NCBI GenBank assembly: GCA_959022495.1
Contig: CAUEYX010000038.1
Coordinates: 1-27,672, forward strand
DNA length: 27,672 bases
Direction of reading: 5' to 3'
DNA from: an uncultured Lachnospiraceae bacterium
GTDB lineage: Bacteria; Bacillota; Clostridia; Lachnospirales; Lachnospiraceae
Shown: piece by piece, positions 14,773 through 22,035 of the stretch
Layout of the letters: each line of letters begins with the position of its first letter
Position numbering within the stretch: position 1 is the first letter of the stretch
Translations under genes and position numbers: made by a program
Notes under the pieces: model-generated
The model's database searches: none
What the model was told of the DNA's origin: nothing
What the model saw: the letters and a program-made list of their open reading frames with translations, nothing else

Positions 14773-15699
14773 ATGAGAAAAAAGCGTAAAAACAGGTTTT
14801 GTTGCTTGCTCTGCTTCGGTCTATGCTTTTTGTTACTTGCCGGATGTGAAAATGAGGAAGGCATGACTTTGGAAAGTACAAACAAAACAACAGACATTGT
14901 CATTTCAGACACTGATTCGGAGCGTTCAGGGGCAGAAAAGGAAAATGGAAACCCACCTACTGATTCTGTTGTTACGGCAGGTACAGAAGAATACAGGGGT
15001 TTTCTGTTGGATAATGTGCTTCACACCGAAATAGATGGCGACATTCATTACAATATTTATATCCCGGAAAGCTATGACGGAAGCAGAGCCTATGCGCTGT
15101 ATCTTACTTTGCCGGGGTATGAAGGATTGTATTTCCAAGGCGTGGGTGTAAACCTCGAATCAGAGGAATTTGCGTTTGAAGCTCAAAAATACATAGAAAA
15201 TATGATTATTGCCGCACCACAGCTTCATGATTGGGGAGAAACCTCTGCCGACCAGACGATTGCTCTGACGGAATACCTGATAAACTCCTACAACATTGAT
15301 ATTTCCCGTGTCTACGCAAACGGTTATTCCGGCGGCGGAGAAACGATGTCCCTTGTGGCGGGAAAACGCCCCGATCTGTTTACCGCCTATTTGCATATCA
15401 GCTCTAAATGGGACGGTGCGTATGAACCGGTAGCAGAAAGCGGACTGCCGGTTTATCTGGTAATCGGTGAGAATGACGAGTATTATGGCTCTGCACCCAC
15501 AAAGGACGCCTATGAAACGCTGTACAGTCTTTATGAGATGCAGGGACTGAGTGAGGAAGAAATTGACCGGCTGCTGGTGCTGGATATAAAGGAACACAGT
15601 TACTTTAGCGACCGTGGGATGGATAACGAACACGCCGGCGGAGGCCTTTTTGCGTCAGACGTGGAGATTATGGGTTGGCTGTTTAGTCATGTAAAATAG
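14773..15699 (+). CDS. Lipoprotein alpha/beta hydrolase, PHB-depolymerase/esterase-like
   Basis: A 308-residue lipoprotein with a positively charged N-terminus (MRKKRKNR), hydrophobic core and lipobox LAGC (Cys25), then a linker. The catalytic domain has IHYNIYIPESYDG, the elbow GYSGGGE with Ser186, the strand LPVYLVIGENDEYYG with the probable acid Asp, and EHAGGGLF with the probable His. This layout resembles esterases of the poly(3-hydroxybutyrate) depolymerase/feruloyl esterase group. The start at 14773 is favoured over 14743 because GGGAGG lies just upstream and the signal peptide then begins cleanly. It is predicted to face outside. Substrate unknown. Confidence 0.83.
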   Translation: MRKKRKNRFCCLLCFGLCFLLLAGCENEEGMTLESTNKTTDIVISDTDSERSGAEKENGNPPTDSVVTAGTEEYRGFLLDNVLHTEIDGDIHYNIYIPESYDGSRAYALYLTLPGYEGLYFQGVGVNLESEEFAFEAQKYIENMIIAAPQLHDWGETSADQTIALTEYLINSYNIDISRVYANGYSGGGETMSLVAGKRPDLFTAYLHISSKWDGAYEPVAESGLPVYLVIGENDEYYGSAPTKDAYETLYSLYEMQGLSEEEIDRLLVLDIKEHSYFSDRGMDNEHAGGGLFASDVEIMGWLFSHVK

Positions 15700-15714
15700 G
15701 TGGAGGTGTGAGAA

Positions 15715-16776
15715 ATGAGCATAAAAAAATCAGCAATTTTGATAATTGCCCTATTAGTGCTTGGTTTATCTGCCTGTTCAAATAATCCGGCGGCAGACCA
15801 GGAACAGCAGGAGACGACACCGCAGACAGAGGAAAGAAAGGAGACGGAAATGGAAACGAACAGCACACAAAATTCATCACTTTCAGCAAATCCCCTTCCG
15901 CCAGAACTTACAAGCATACCATCAGAGTATTTTTCTAAAGCCGGGCAGGAAGGAACGTTGGTAAACCTGTATTATGATACCTATGAATCCTTTACTTATG
16001 AGCAGCAGGAAAAAACATTGCAAAAACGGGCTGTTGTCTATCTGCCATACGGATATAGCGAGGAAGAACAGTACAATGTATTTTACTTGATGCATGGCGG
16101 CTGGAGCAATGAAACGACTTATCTTGGAACACCGGACAATCCTAATCCGTTCAAAAATGTATTGGACAATGCCATTGCCGATGGAAAAATACAGCCTATG
16201 ATCGTAGTGTGTCCAACCTACAATAATGAAAGTGAGTCTGATAGTGGAGATTATAGTCTCGCGCTGCAGCTTACAGACCAATACCATAACGAGTTGGTAT
16301 ACGATTTGATCCCTGCGGTTGAAGGCAAATACAGCACTTACGCTGAAAGTACAGATGAAAACGGACTCAGAGAGTCAAGAGACCATCGGGCGTTCTGCGG
16401 GTTCTCTATGGGTTCCGTGGCAACATGGCGGACTTTTGAGCATTGTCTGGACTATTTCCGTTACTTTATGCCATCCAGCGGGAATCTGACTACGGATGGA
16501 GAGTATATGGCTTCTATGGTTAAGGACAGCGGACATGATTGGGATGACTTCTTCGTTTTTGCCGCATCCGGGACGGATGACTTTGCGTACTCTGCTTTTA
16601 AGAGGCAGATTGAAGCGATGGCTGCTGTCACAGACGGTACGTTCCGTTATGCGGATAATGAACGGGGCGGTAATCTGTATTTTTTGGAACAGGAAGGCGG
16701 CACCCATAATGGCGAATATGCCATGCAATATTTTTACAATGGACTGTGCTGGATATGGAACACAGCGCAAGAATGA
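15715..16776 (+). CDS. Lipoprotein esterase of the esterase D/feruloyl esterase family
   Basis: A 353-residue lipoprotein (lipobox LSAC, Cys21) with a Glu/Thr/Gln-rich linker and a catalytic domain starting near residue 85. VVYLPYGYSEEEQYNVFYLMHGGWSNE is followed by MIVVCPTYNN, the nucleophile elbow GFSMGS (Ser231) and a C-terminal EGGTHNGEYAMQYFYNGL carrying the probable His. These are hallmarks of the esterase D-type domain found in bacterial feruloyl and acetylxylan esterases. GGAGGTG precedes the ATG. It is the third extracytoplasmic esterase in the cluster, 15 nt after the second. Its 3' end runs closely into a broken flavin reductase gene. Confidence 0.87.
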   Translation: MSIKKSAILIIALLVLGLSACSNNPAADQEQQETTPQTEERKETEMETNSTQNSSLSANPLPPELTSIPSEYFSKAGQEGTLVNLYYDTYESFTYEQQEKTLQKRAVVYLPYGYSEEEQYNVFYLMHGGWSNETTYLGTPDNPNPFKNVLDNAIADGKIQPMIVVCPTYNNESESDSGDYSLALQLTDQYHNELVYDLIPAVEGKYSTYAESTDENGLRESRDHRAFCGFSMGSVATWRTFEHCLDYFRYFMPSSGNLTTDGEYMASMVKDSGHDWDDFFVFAASGTDDFAYSAFKRQIEAMAAVTDGTFRYADNERGGNLYFLEQEGGTHNGEYAMQYFYNGLCWIWNTAQE

Positions 16777-16793
16777 GACAGGAGGATATGGTA

Positions 16794-17329
16794 ATGAAGG
16801 TATTATCGAAACGGAAATTCTGCATATCGGAAACAAAGATATTCGCGGCTGTATCGCCTGTCGAAAATGTCATGAAACCGGGAAATGTGTTTTTGATGAC
16901 CTGGTAAATGAAACGGCGTCCAAATTTGAAATGTGCGATGGCCTTGTAGTGGGCAGTCCGGTTTATTATGCGTCTGCCAATGCAACGCTGGTGGCTTTTT
17001 TGACCCGGCTGTTTTTCAGCACACATTTTGATAAAACCATGAAAGTAGGCGTCGCTGTCGCTTCTGCAAGACGCGGGGGACTCACTGCAACTTATGATGA
17101 GCTAAATAAGTTTTTCGCTATTTCCGGTATGCCGATTGCTGCCGGTCAATATTGGAACGGCGTTCACGGTTCTAACCCAGGAGAGGCAGCACAGGACATA
17201 GAAGGTATGCAGATGATGCGTACTCTCGCAAGAAATATGGCTTTCCTGATAAAAAGCATTGCGCTTGGAAAAGAAAAAATCGGAATGCCAAAGGAAGAAG
17301 CGAAAACTTTTATGAATTTTATCCATTGA
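16794..17329 (+). pseudogene. Flavin reductase with its FMN loop deleted
   Basis: From about 16796 to the TGA at 17327-17329 one frame encodes the body of an NADPH-dependent FMN reductase: EGIIETEILHIGNKDIRGC, CRKCHETGKCVFDD, DGLVVGSPVYYASANATL and a family C-terminus. The N-terminal GSPxxxGNT flavin loop is missing. A good AGGAGG (16780-16785) sits 8 nt before ATG 16794, but that ATG is in another frame and stops after 39 codons. The likely history is a deletion joining the original start ATGAAGGTATT to an internal GAAGGTATT by short homology. An ORF reaching back to 16496 is only a read-through inside the esterase gene. Confidence 0.75.
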
Positions 17330-17401
17330 AGCGCAGGGAAATCTGATTGAAATAAATGATCTTCTTACACTCTATGCATAAAAAATAACGTAACAGCAGA
17401 T

Positions 17402-17454
17402 ACAAGGCAAGAACAGCTTGCCCGAAAGGTCAGTCCGCCTTGTGTGGATTGGCC
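17402..17454 (+). other. Mutually exclusive hairpins before the sigma remnant
   Basis: GGCAAG (17406-17411) pairs with CTTGCC (17417-17422). GGTCAGTCC (17428-17436) can pair with GGATTGGCC (about 17446-17454) using wobbles. Alternatively ACAAGGC (17402-17408) can pair with GCCTTGT (17437-17443), which excludes both. A short T/C-rich tract follows. The layout resembles an attenuator leader. The rest of 17330-17567 is AT-rich with no ORF I support. Confidence 0.4.
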
Positions 17455-17567
17455 GTTTCCTTTATATGTCGAAAACTGTCGGATAGACAGAATAAAAAAT
17501 TTTTAAGGATTTTTCATAAAACCTTTCCGGTTTGAGGCTGTAAAAAACGTTCTGGTATGGCGAGGAG

Positions 17568-17792
17568 GTGAAAAAGCAGCCACGCTCAAATCTGGATAAA
17601 GGAGGGACGAGGTATGGTATCTCCTTCCTACATGGACAGAATCTGCGCAATGTTCGATTCTTTCTGTAAAACAGTATCACGCAATTATTATCGGGATTTG
17701 CTGCTGTGGTGGAGAGCGAAACTTTATATGAAGCACTGAAATCCCTGCCGGAGAAACAGCGGCAGGTCCTGCTTCTGGACTTCTATGGCTAA
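17568..17792 (+). pseudogene. Decayed conjugative-element sigma-70-like factor
   Basis: After GGAGG, a GTG at 17568 opens VKKQPRSNLDKGGTRYG and then hits TAA (17667-17669). The same frame continues beyond it as NSITQLLSGF and VESETLYEALKSLPEKQRQVLLLDFYG, ending at TAA (17790-17792). The ALKSLPEKQRQVLLL segment is typical of the region just before the sigma region 4 HTH in small sigma factors of Tn916/Tn1549-type elements. The first TAA stands where CAA (Gln) would keep the frame open, consistent with one C-to-T change. The region 4 helix-turn-helix itself is lost. Family assignment is from motif memory, not a search. Confidence 0.6.
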
Positions 17793-17833
17793 AAAATATC
17801 GATTAAGCAATTCGAGCTTGATATGGTGTTTGA

Positions 17834-18691
17834 TCCCCATTGAAACTATGTGGGCGCATGTATACCGTCAGGCTTACACTGACATTGAATGACGGAAGCG
17901 TACTCAAGGATGCCACAGTGGAGTCTAATGCCAGATTTTTGACGGACGGTGCTCAGAAAGAGGATGTAGATACAGTCGTAATCGTAAACGGTACTGTGAC
18001 AGCGTCAGGGATCAATCAGATTGCCGGAGACTGCGGAAGCGGCAGCCTGGCAGGACAGACTGCCCTCCAGGTAAATGGCACGCTTGTGATTCCATCCGGC
18101 AGTGTGCTGACGGCCATTGGCGGTGGTGACGTAAACTATGCTCCGGGACAGAAAGGTGGTATTGGAGTTTATTTAAATAATGGAGTGATTTCCGGCGGCG
18201 GGAAGTTAATCGCAGAAGGCGGCATAGGGAACGATGGTCCGGGAGGCGATGCCATTGCCGGAACCGGGAAGATACAGACAGAAGAACTGCAGAGTACTGG
18301 CGGAGATTCCCAAAAGATTATTAATAAGCAGTACGCCGGCGGCGATGCCGTGGGCGCCAATGTGATCGTCACGACAGAGAACCCTGTACTGAAAGGCGGC
18401 AGCGGTGATCCTGACGGGACAGCGGTAGTTACGCTGACAAAGGACCCGGATGCTCAGAATCCAGATAAAAATGAGCCTGGAACAGAGGAGCCGGGAACTA
18501 ATGTGCCGGGAAAACCGCACACAGATAAAAACGTCACCAAAAATGAGGGGAACAATTCGAATAATAAAACTGCAGCGGTTCAGGCCGGAGACGGGACAGA
18601 TGCTCTCTTATGGTTTGTTCTGTGCGGCGGAGCAGGTTTTGCTGCGGCAGTGATTATTGGAGGAAGAAAAAAGGCAGTCTGGGACCGTTAA
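17834..18691 (+). pseudogene. 5'-truncated cell-surface protein with C-terminal anchor
   Basis: About 285 codons are open after an in-frame TGA at 17831, with only a TTG (17840) or an ATG without an RBS (17858) as start. The sequence begins mid-domain (YTVRLTLTLNDGSVLKDATVESN) and shows beta-rich, Gly-rich repeats (GGGDVNYAPGQKGGIGVY, GGGKLIAEGGIGNDGPGG). A Pro/Glu/Asn linker follows, then VQAGD, a hydrophobic helix and a basic tail (GGRKKAVWDR). The end resembles a sortase-type or membrane anchor of Lachnospiraceae surface proteins. No signal peptide is present, so it is most likely the 3' remnant of a larger gene cut at the island boundary. Expression cannot be excluded. Confidence 0.65.
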
Positions 18692-18729
18692 TTTATAAAC
18701 AGGCAGCAGCCAGGACAGATAAAATTGCA

Positions 18730-18760
18730 GGCGGATGATCCGAAACGGAGCATCCGCTTT
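18730..18760 (+). terminator. Intrinsic terminator after the surface-protein remnant
   Basis: GCGGATG (18731-18737) pairs with CATCCGC (18751-18757), with inner TCCG and CGGA pairing around AAA and a single A/G mismatch, followed by TTT. Confidence 0.65.
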
Positions 18761-18787
18761 GTAATTGCAGAAAGAATATGCTAAAAT
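18759..18787 (+). promoter_or_regulatory. Promoter of the threonine/serine exporter genes
   Basis: TTGTAA (18759-18764), a 17-nt spacer and TAAAAT (18782-18787), beginning at the end of the preceding terminator and about 35 nt before the exporter ATG. Confidence 0.6.
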
Positions 18788-18821
18788 GTGAAAGAACACT
18801 TCAGCTGGCAGGAGGGTTGAG

Positions 18822-19595
18822 ATGGACGATAAGCTTGTGATGGATACTGCAGTCCTGGCGGGAGAGATTATGCTCAAGAGCGGGGCGGAGACATACCGGG
18901 TAGAAGACACGATGAAGCATATCCTGAATACGGGACATGCACAAACCGTGGAAGCACTTGTGATGCTGACCGGGATTGTGGCGACGATGGAAGATCCTGG
19001 AATGCAGCCCATTACCGTGATGCGCAGGGTCGACGACCGAGGGACCAACGTATACCGTGTGATGGAGGTCAATGAGATATCCAGGCGGTACTGTTCCGGG
19101 AAAATGTCTCTGGAAGAGACGTATGATGCCCTGAAACATATCAGGGGAAGACAGTATTCCACATCTGTATACAATATAGCGACCGTGCTCGTACCCATGG
19201 GCTTTGCCCCTCTCTGGGGCGGAGGGATCAAAGAGGTGGCCGCATCCGCGGCTGTAGGGGGTGTGCTGGCGTTTCTGATGACAGCGGGCAAAAAACTGCG
19301 CGCGGGAAGTTTTATCCTGAATGCGGTCTGCTCGGCGGGAATTACGGCGGCATCGATTCTGATTCATCATCTGTACCCTCCAGTGAATATGGATACCTTG
19401 ATCATCAGCGGCCTCATGCCTCTTGTTCCGGGCATGGCAGTCACCAATGCAGTAAGGGACACGCTCCGCCATGATTATATATCCGGCGGCGCGAGAACAC
19501 TGGAAGCGTTTATTACCGCGGCTGCTATAGCGCTTGGCGCGGGCGTGGGAATGCTGATTATGCAGACGTTCAGTCCGGGAGGAGGGATTCTGTGA
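18822..19595 (+). CDS. Threonine/serine exporter, ThrE N-terminal subunit (YjjP type)
   Basis: A 257-residue protein of the ThrE/DUF1212 family. The cytoplasmic N-terminal part holds the hallmark LAGEIMLKSGAETYRVEDTM and VDDRGTNVYRVMEVNEISR. From about residue 120 there are around five membrane helices, with VLVPMGFAPLWGGG and ISGLMPLVPGMAVTNAVRD, where PLVPGMA is the conserved membrane motif. ThrE proteins export threonine, serine or related small acids by proton motive force. In Firmicutes the function is split between this subunit and a smaller one, which follows with a 4-nt GTGA overlap. Substrate in this organism is not established. Confidence 0.9.
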   Translation: MDDKLVMDTAVLAGEIMLKSGAETYRVEDTMKHILNTGHAQTVEALVMLTGIVATMEDPGMQPITVMRRVDDRGTNVYRVMEVNEISRRYCSGKMSLEETYDALKHIRGRQYSTSVYNIATVLVPMGFAPLWGGGIKEVAASAAVGGVLAFLMTAGKKLRAGSFILNAVCSAGITAASILIHHLYPPVNMDTLIISGLMPLVPGMAVTNAVRDTLRHDYISGGARTLEAFITAAAIALGAGVGMLIMQTFSPGGGIL

Positions 19596-20032
19596 CATTG
19601 ATATTTGGTATTGTGGGCAGTTTTATCGCGATTACAGGGTTTGCGGTGCTGCTGGAGACGCCGAAAAAATATCTCCCCCACGCAGGACTGATCGGAGCGG
19701 TGGGAGGTGGAATTTATCTGTACTGTACCCAGCGGGAAATGGATGTGGTTCTGGCGTCTTTTCTCTCAGCCCTGGCGATCGCTTTTGTGTCCCATGTTTT
19801 TGCCCGGGTATTTAAAGCTCCGGTCACGGTCTTTTTGATTGCGGGGATTCTGCCTACTGTGCCGGGAGCGGGAATGTACCGGACGGTTTACTATATTATT
19901 GCGGATAACCGGGAAATGTGCGGGTATTATCTGATACAGACGCTGGAGATCGCGGGCATGATCGCGCTTGCTATTTTTATTGTGGATACGGTGTTCCGGT
20001 TTCGTGCCCCGGTTCGGAAAGAAGATTCATAG
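19592..20032 (+). CDS. Threonine/serine exporter, small subunit (YjjB/DUF3815 type)
   Basis: A 146-residue membrane protein with four to five helices. It matches the C-terminal half of ThrE: LLETPKKYLPHAGLIGAVGG, then VFLIAGILPTVPGAGMYRTVYY, the repeated LxPxVPG motif, and a short basic C-terminus. The start is a GTG at 19592 inside the stop of the larger subunit, with GGAGGAGG immediately upstream, so translation is coupled and equimolar subunits are expected. Together they form the exporter in the cytoplasmic membrane. Confidence 0.9.
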   Translation: MTLIFGIVGSFIAITGFAVLLETPKKYLPHAGLIGAVGGGIYLYCTQREMDVVLASFLSALAIAFVSHVFARVFKAPVTVFLIAGILPTVPGAGMYRTVYYIIADNREMCGYYLIQTLEIAGMIALAIFIVDTVFRFRAPVRKEDS

Positions 20033-20095
20033 CATACGATTTATAGGGAAAGCGGGATGGCTGTGCCGTATCTCGCGTGAGAGGAGGAAAGTGTT

Positions 20096-20791
20096 ATGCT
20101 GGAAACGTTGAAAAAAGAAGTATACGAAGCGAATATGCGGCTCCCGGAATATGGTCTGGTGACTTTTACGTGGGGAAATGTGAGCGGTATTGACAGGGAG
20201 AGCGGTCTCTTTGTCATTAAGCCCAGTGGTGTGGAGTATGAGAAGCTGACACCGGAAGATATGGTAGTTGTAGATCTGGATGGGAACCGGGTGGAAGGCA
20301 GATATCATCCGTCTTCGGACACGCCGACGCATGTGGTGCTGTATAACCGATTCCCCGGGATCGGGGGCATCGTGCACACTCACTCTTCATGGGCAGCCAG
20401 CTGGGCCCAGGCTGGCCGTGATATCCCCTGCTATGGGACGACCCATGCGGACTATATTTACGGGGAAATCCCCTGTGTACGCAATCTGACGAAAGAAGAG
20501 ATTGAGGAAGCTTATGAGAGGAATACGGGCATCCTGATCGCGGATGAGTTCGAACAGAGGGGGAAAGACTATATCGCGGTTCCTTCTGTCCTGTGCAGAA
20601 ACCACGGTGTATTTACATGGGGAAAAGACGCGGGTGAGGCGGTACATAACGCGGTAGTTACAGAAGAAGTGGCGAAAATGGCGGCGGTGAGTGAAATGCT
20701 GAATCCGAAGATTGAGCCCGCGCCACAGGAATTACAAGATAAACATTATTACAGAAAACACGGGGCAAACGCATATTACGGGCAGGAGTAA
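20096..20791 (+). CDS. araD: L-ribulose-5-phosphate 4-epimerase (AraD/FucA family)
   Basis: A 231-residue class II aldolase/epimerase-fold enzyme of normal AraD length. The zinc ligands are the two His of VHTHSSW (His94 and His96) and His170 in RNHGVFTWG. GNVSGIDRESGLFVIKPSGVEYE is the phosphate-binding N-terminus, and SSDTPTH and GTTHADYIYGEIPC match AraD rather than fuculose aldolase. It interconverts L-ribulose-5-P and D-xylulose-5-P, joining arabinose use to the pentose phosphate pathway. GAGGAGG lies 7-8 nt before the ATG, 63 nt after the exporter genes. araA is not in the window. A related aldolase activity cannot be fully excluded. Confidence 0.9.
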   Translation: MLETLKKEVYEANMRLPEYGLVTFTWGNVSGIDRESGLFVIKPSGVEYEKLTPEDMVVVDLDGNRVEGRYHPSSDTPTHVVLYNRFPGIGGIVHTHSSWAASWAQAGRDIPCYGTTHADYIYGEIPCVRNLTKEEIEEAYERNTGILIADEFEQRGKDYIAVPSVLCRNHGVFTWGKDAGEAVHNAVVTEEVAKMAAVSEMLNPKIEPAPQELQDKHYYRKHGANAYYGQE

Positions 20792-20904
20792 TCTCCGTGG
20801 GACCAGAGAAGGGCCGGCAGATTTATGATACCGCCCCGCGCGGCAGTATGTGCAGAAAGCAAAATGCGCCAGCTTGGATAAGGAAGACGCGGAAAATAAA
20901 ATAG

Positions 20905-20969
20905 ACGGGTCCGTTGAAAACGGGTCCCCGTGCCTGTATAATATCAGAGGGAACTTCATCGGGTTCCCT
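20905..20969 (+). promoter_or_regulatory. ddh promoter with repeats and 5'-UTR hairpin
   Basis: TTGAAA (20914-20919), 17 nt, then consensus TATAAT (20937-20942). The octamer ACGGGTCC occurs twice (20905-20912 and 20920-20927), flanking the -35. The second copy is part of the near-palindrome ACGGGTCCCCGT lying in the spacer. At the presumed transcript start, AGGGAAC (20948-20954) pairs with GTTCCCT (20963-20969). These look like an operator and an mRNA-stabilising stem; neither role is proven. Confidence 0.7.
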
Positions 20970-20998
20970 ATATAAAACAGCAAAGGAGCAGATAGAAA

Positions 20999-21985
20999 AT
21001 GAGCATACGAATTGGAATTTTAGGTTATGGAAATCTGGGAAGAGGAGTAGAGTGTGCGGTAAAGCAGAATCCGGACATGGAGCTGGCAGCAGTATTTACC
21101 CGCAGAGATCCTGCGGATGTAACGATCCTGACAGAGAATGTTCCGGTGTGCCGTATTGCGGACGCGGCAGACTGGAAAGATAAAATAGACGTTATGATCC
21201 TCTGTGGAGGGAGTGCCACAGACCTGCCGGTGCAGACACCGGAGTTTGCGCGCATGTTCCATGTAGTTGACAGCTTTGATACGCACGCGAGAATCCCGGA
21301 GCATTACGCGAATGTGGACGCGGCGGCTAAGGAAGGTAATAAAGTCGGAATCATCTCCGTGGGCTGGGACCCGGGCATGTTCTCGCTGAACAGGCTGTAT
21401 GCCAACGCCATTCTTCCGGAAGGAAAAGATTATACATTCTGGGGCAAGGGTGTAAGCCAGGGGCATTCTGACGCGGTCCGCAGAGTGGAGGGCGTAAAAG
21501 ATGCCAAACAGTATACGATCCCGGTGGACGCGGCTCTGGACGCGGTGAGAAATGGGGAGAACCCGGAACTGACTACCAGGGAGAAGCATACAAGGGAGTG
21601 CTTTGTTGTGCTTGAGGAGGGAGCTGACGCGGCAAAAGTAGAAGAAGAAATTAAAACAATGCCGAATTATTTTTCCGACTATGACACAACGGTACATTTC
21701 ATCAGCGAAGAGGAATTAAAGAGAGACCACAGCGGAATTCCCCATGGAGGATTTGTCTTAAGAAGTGGAAAGACCGGCTGGGACAGTGAGCACAGCCATC
21801 TGATCGAATACAGTTTAAAGCTGGATTCCAATCCGGAATTCACTTCTTCTGTCCTGACAGCATATGCGCGTGCGGCGTACAGGCTTTCTCAGGAAGGCGT
21901 GTCAGGGTGCAGGACGGTCTTTGATATTGCGCCGGCATATCTGAGTGTTAAGAGCGGAGAAGAACTGAGAAAGACAATGCTGTAA
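20999..21985 (+). CDS. ddh: meso-Diaminopimelate D-dehydrogenase
   Basis: A 328-residue enzyme matching Ddh in length and motifs: the NADPH-binding IGILGYGNLGRGVECAV, the CGGSATDLPVQTPEFA segment, SFDTHARIPEH, and the substrate-site VGWDPGMFSLNRLYANAILP and GKGVSQGHSDAVRRVEGVKDA. It converts tetrahydrodipicolinate plus ammonia to meso-DAP in one NADPH-dependent step, a shortcut for lysine and peptidoglycan synthesis in the cytoplasm. AAAGGAG precedes the ATG. It has its own strong promoter, and the sugar kinase follows after 50 nt, probably on the same transcript. Its position between araD and a sugar kinase is odd for its function. Confidence 0.95.
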   Translation: MSIRIGILGYGNLGRGVECAVKQNPDMELAAVFTRRDPADVTILTENVPVCRIADAADWKDKIDVMILCGGSATDLPVQTPEFARMFHVVDSFDTHARIPEHYANVDAAAKEGNKVGIISVGWDPGMFSLNRLYANAILPEGKDYTFWGKGVSQGHSDAVRRVEGVKDAKQYTIPVDAALDAVRNGENPELTTREKHTRECFVVLEEGADAAKVEEEIKTMPNYFSDYDTTVHFISEEELKRDHSGIPHGGFVLRSGKTGWDSEHSHLIEYSLKLDSNPEFTSSVLTAYARAAYRLSQEGVSGCRTVFDIAPAYLSVKSGEELRKTML

Positions 21986-22035
21986 ACAGAGCGGTCATGT
22001 CAAGCAGAGAATGCGGAGAAAAGGAGGCGGGCAGG

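Noticed and set aside
16496..16793. Upstream extension of the flavin reductase frame, suggesting a fusion protein
   Set aside because: It lies wholly in another frame of the intact esterase gene, so it is read-through of an alternative frame, not a fusion.
6340..17850. Terminal direct repeats (att sites) flanking the island
   Set aside because: I compared the edges by eye and found no convincing repeat. The ends may be eroded.
18801..19598. 265-codon antisense frame opposite the ThrE gene
   Set aside because: Composition is His/Arg-rich without hydrophobic helices or motif. The + strand frame matches the exporter family.
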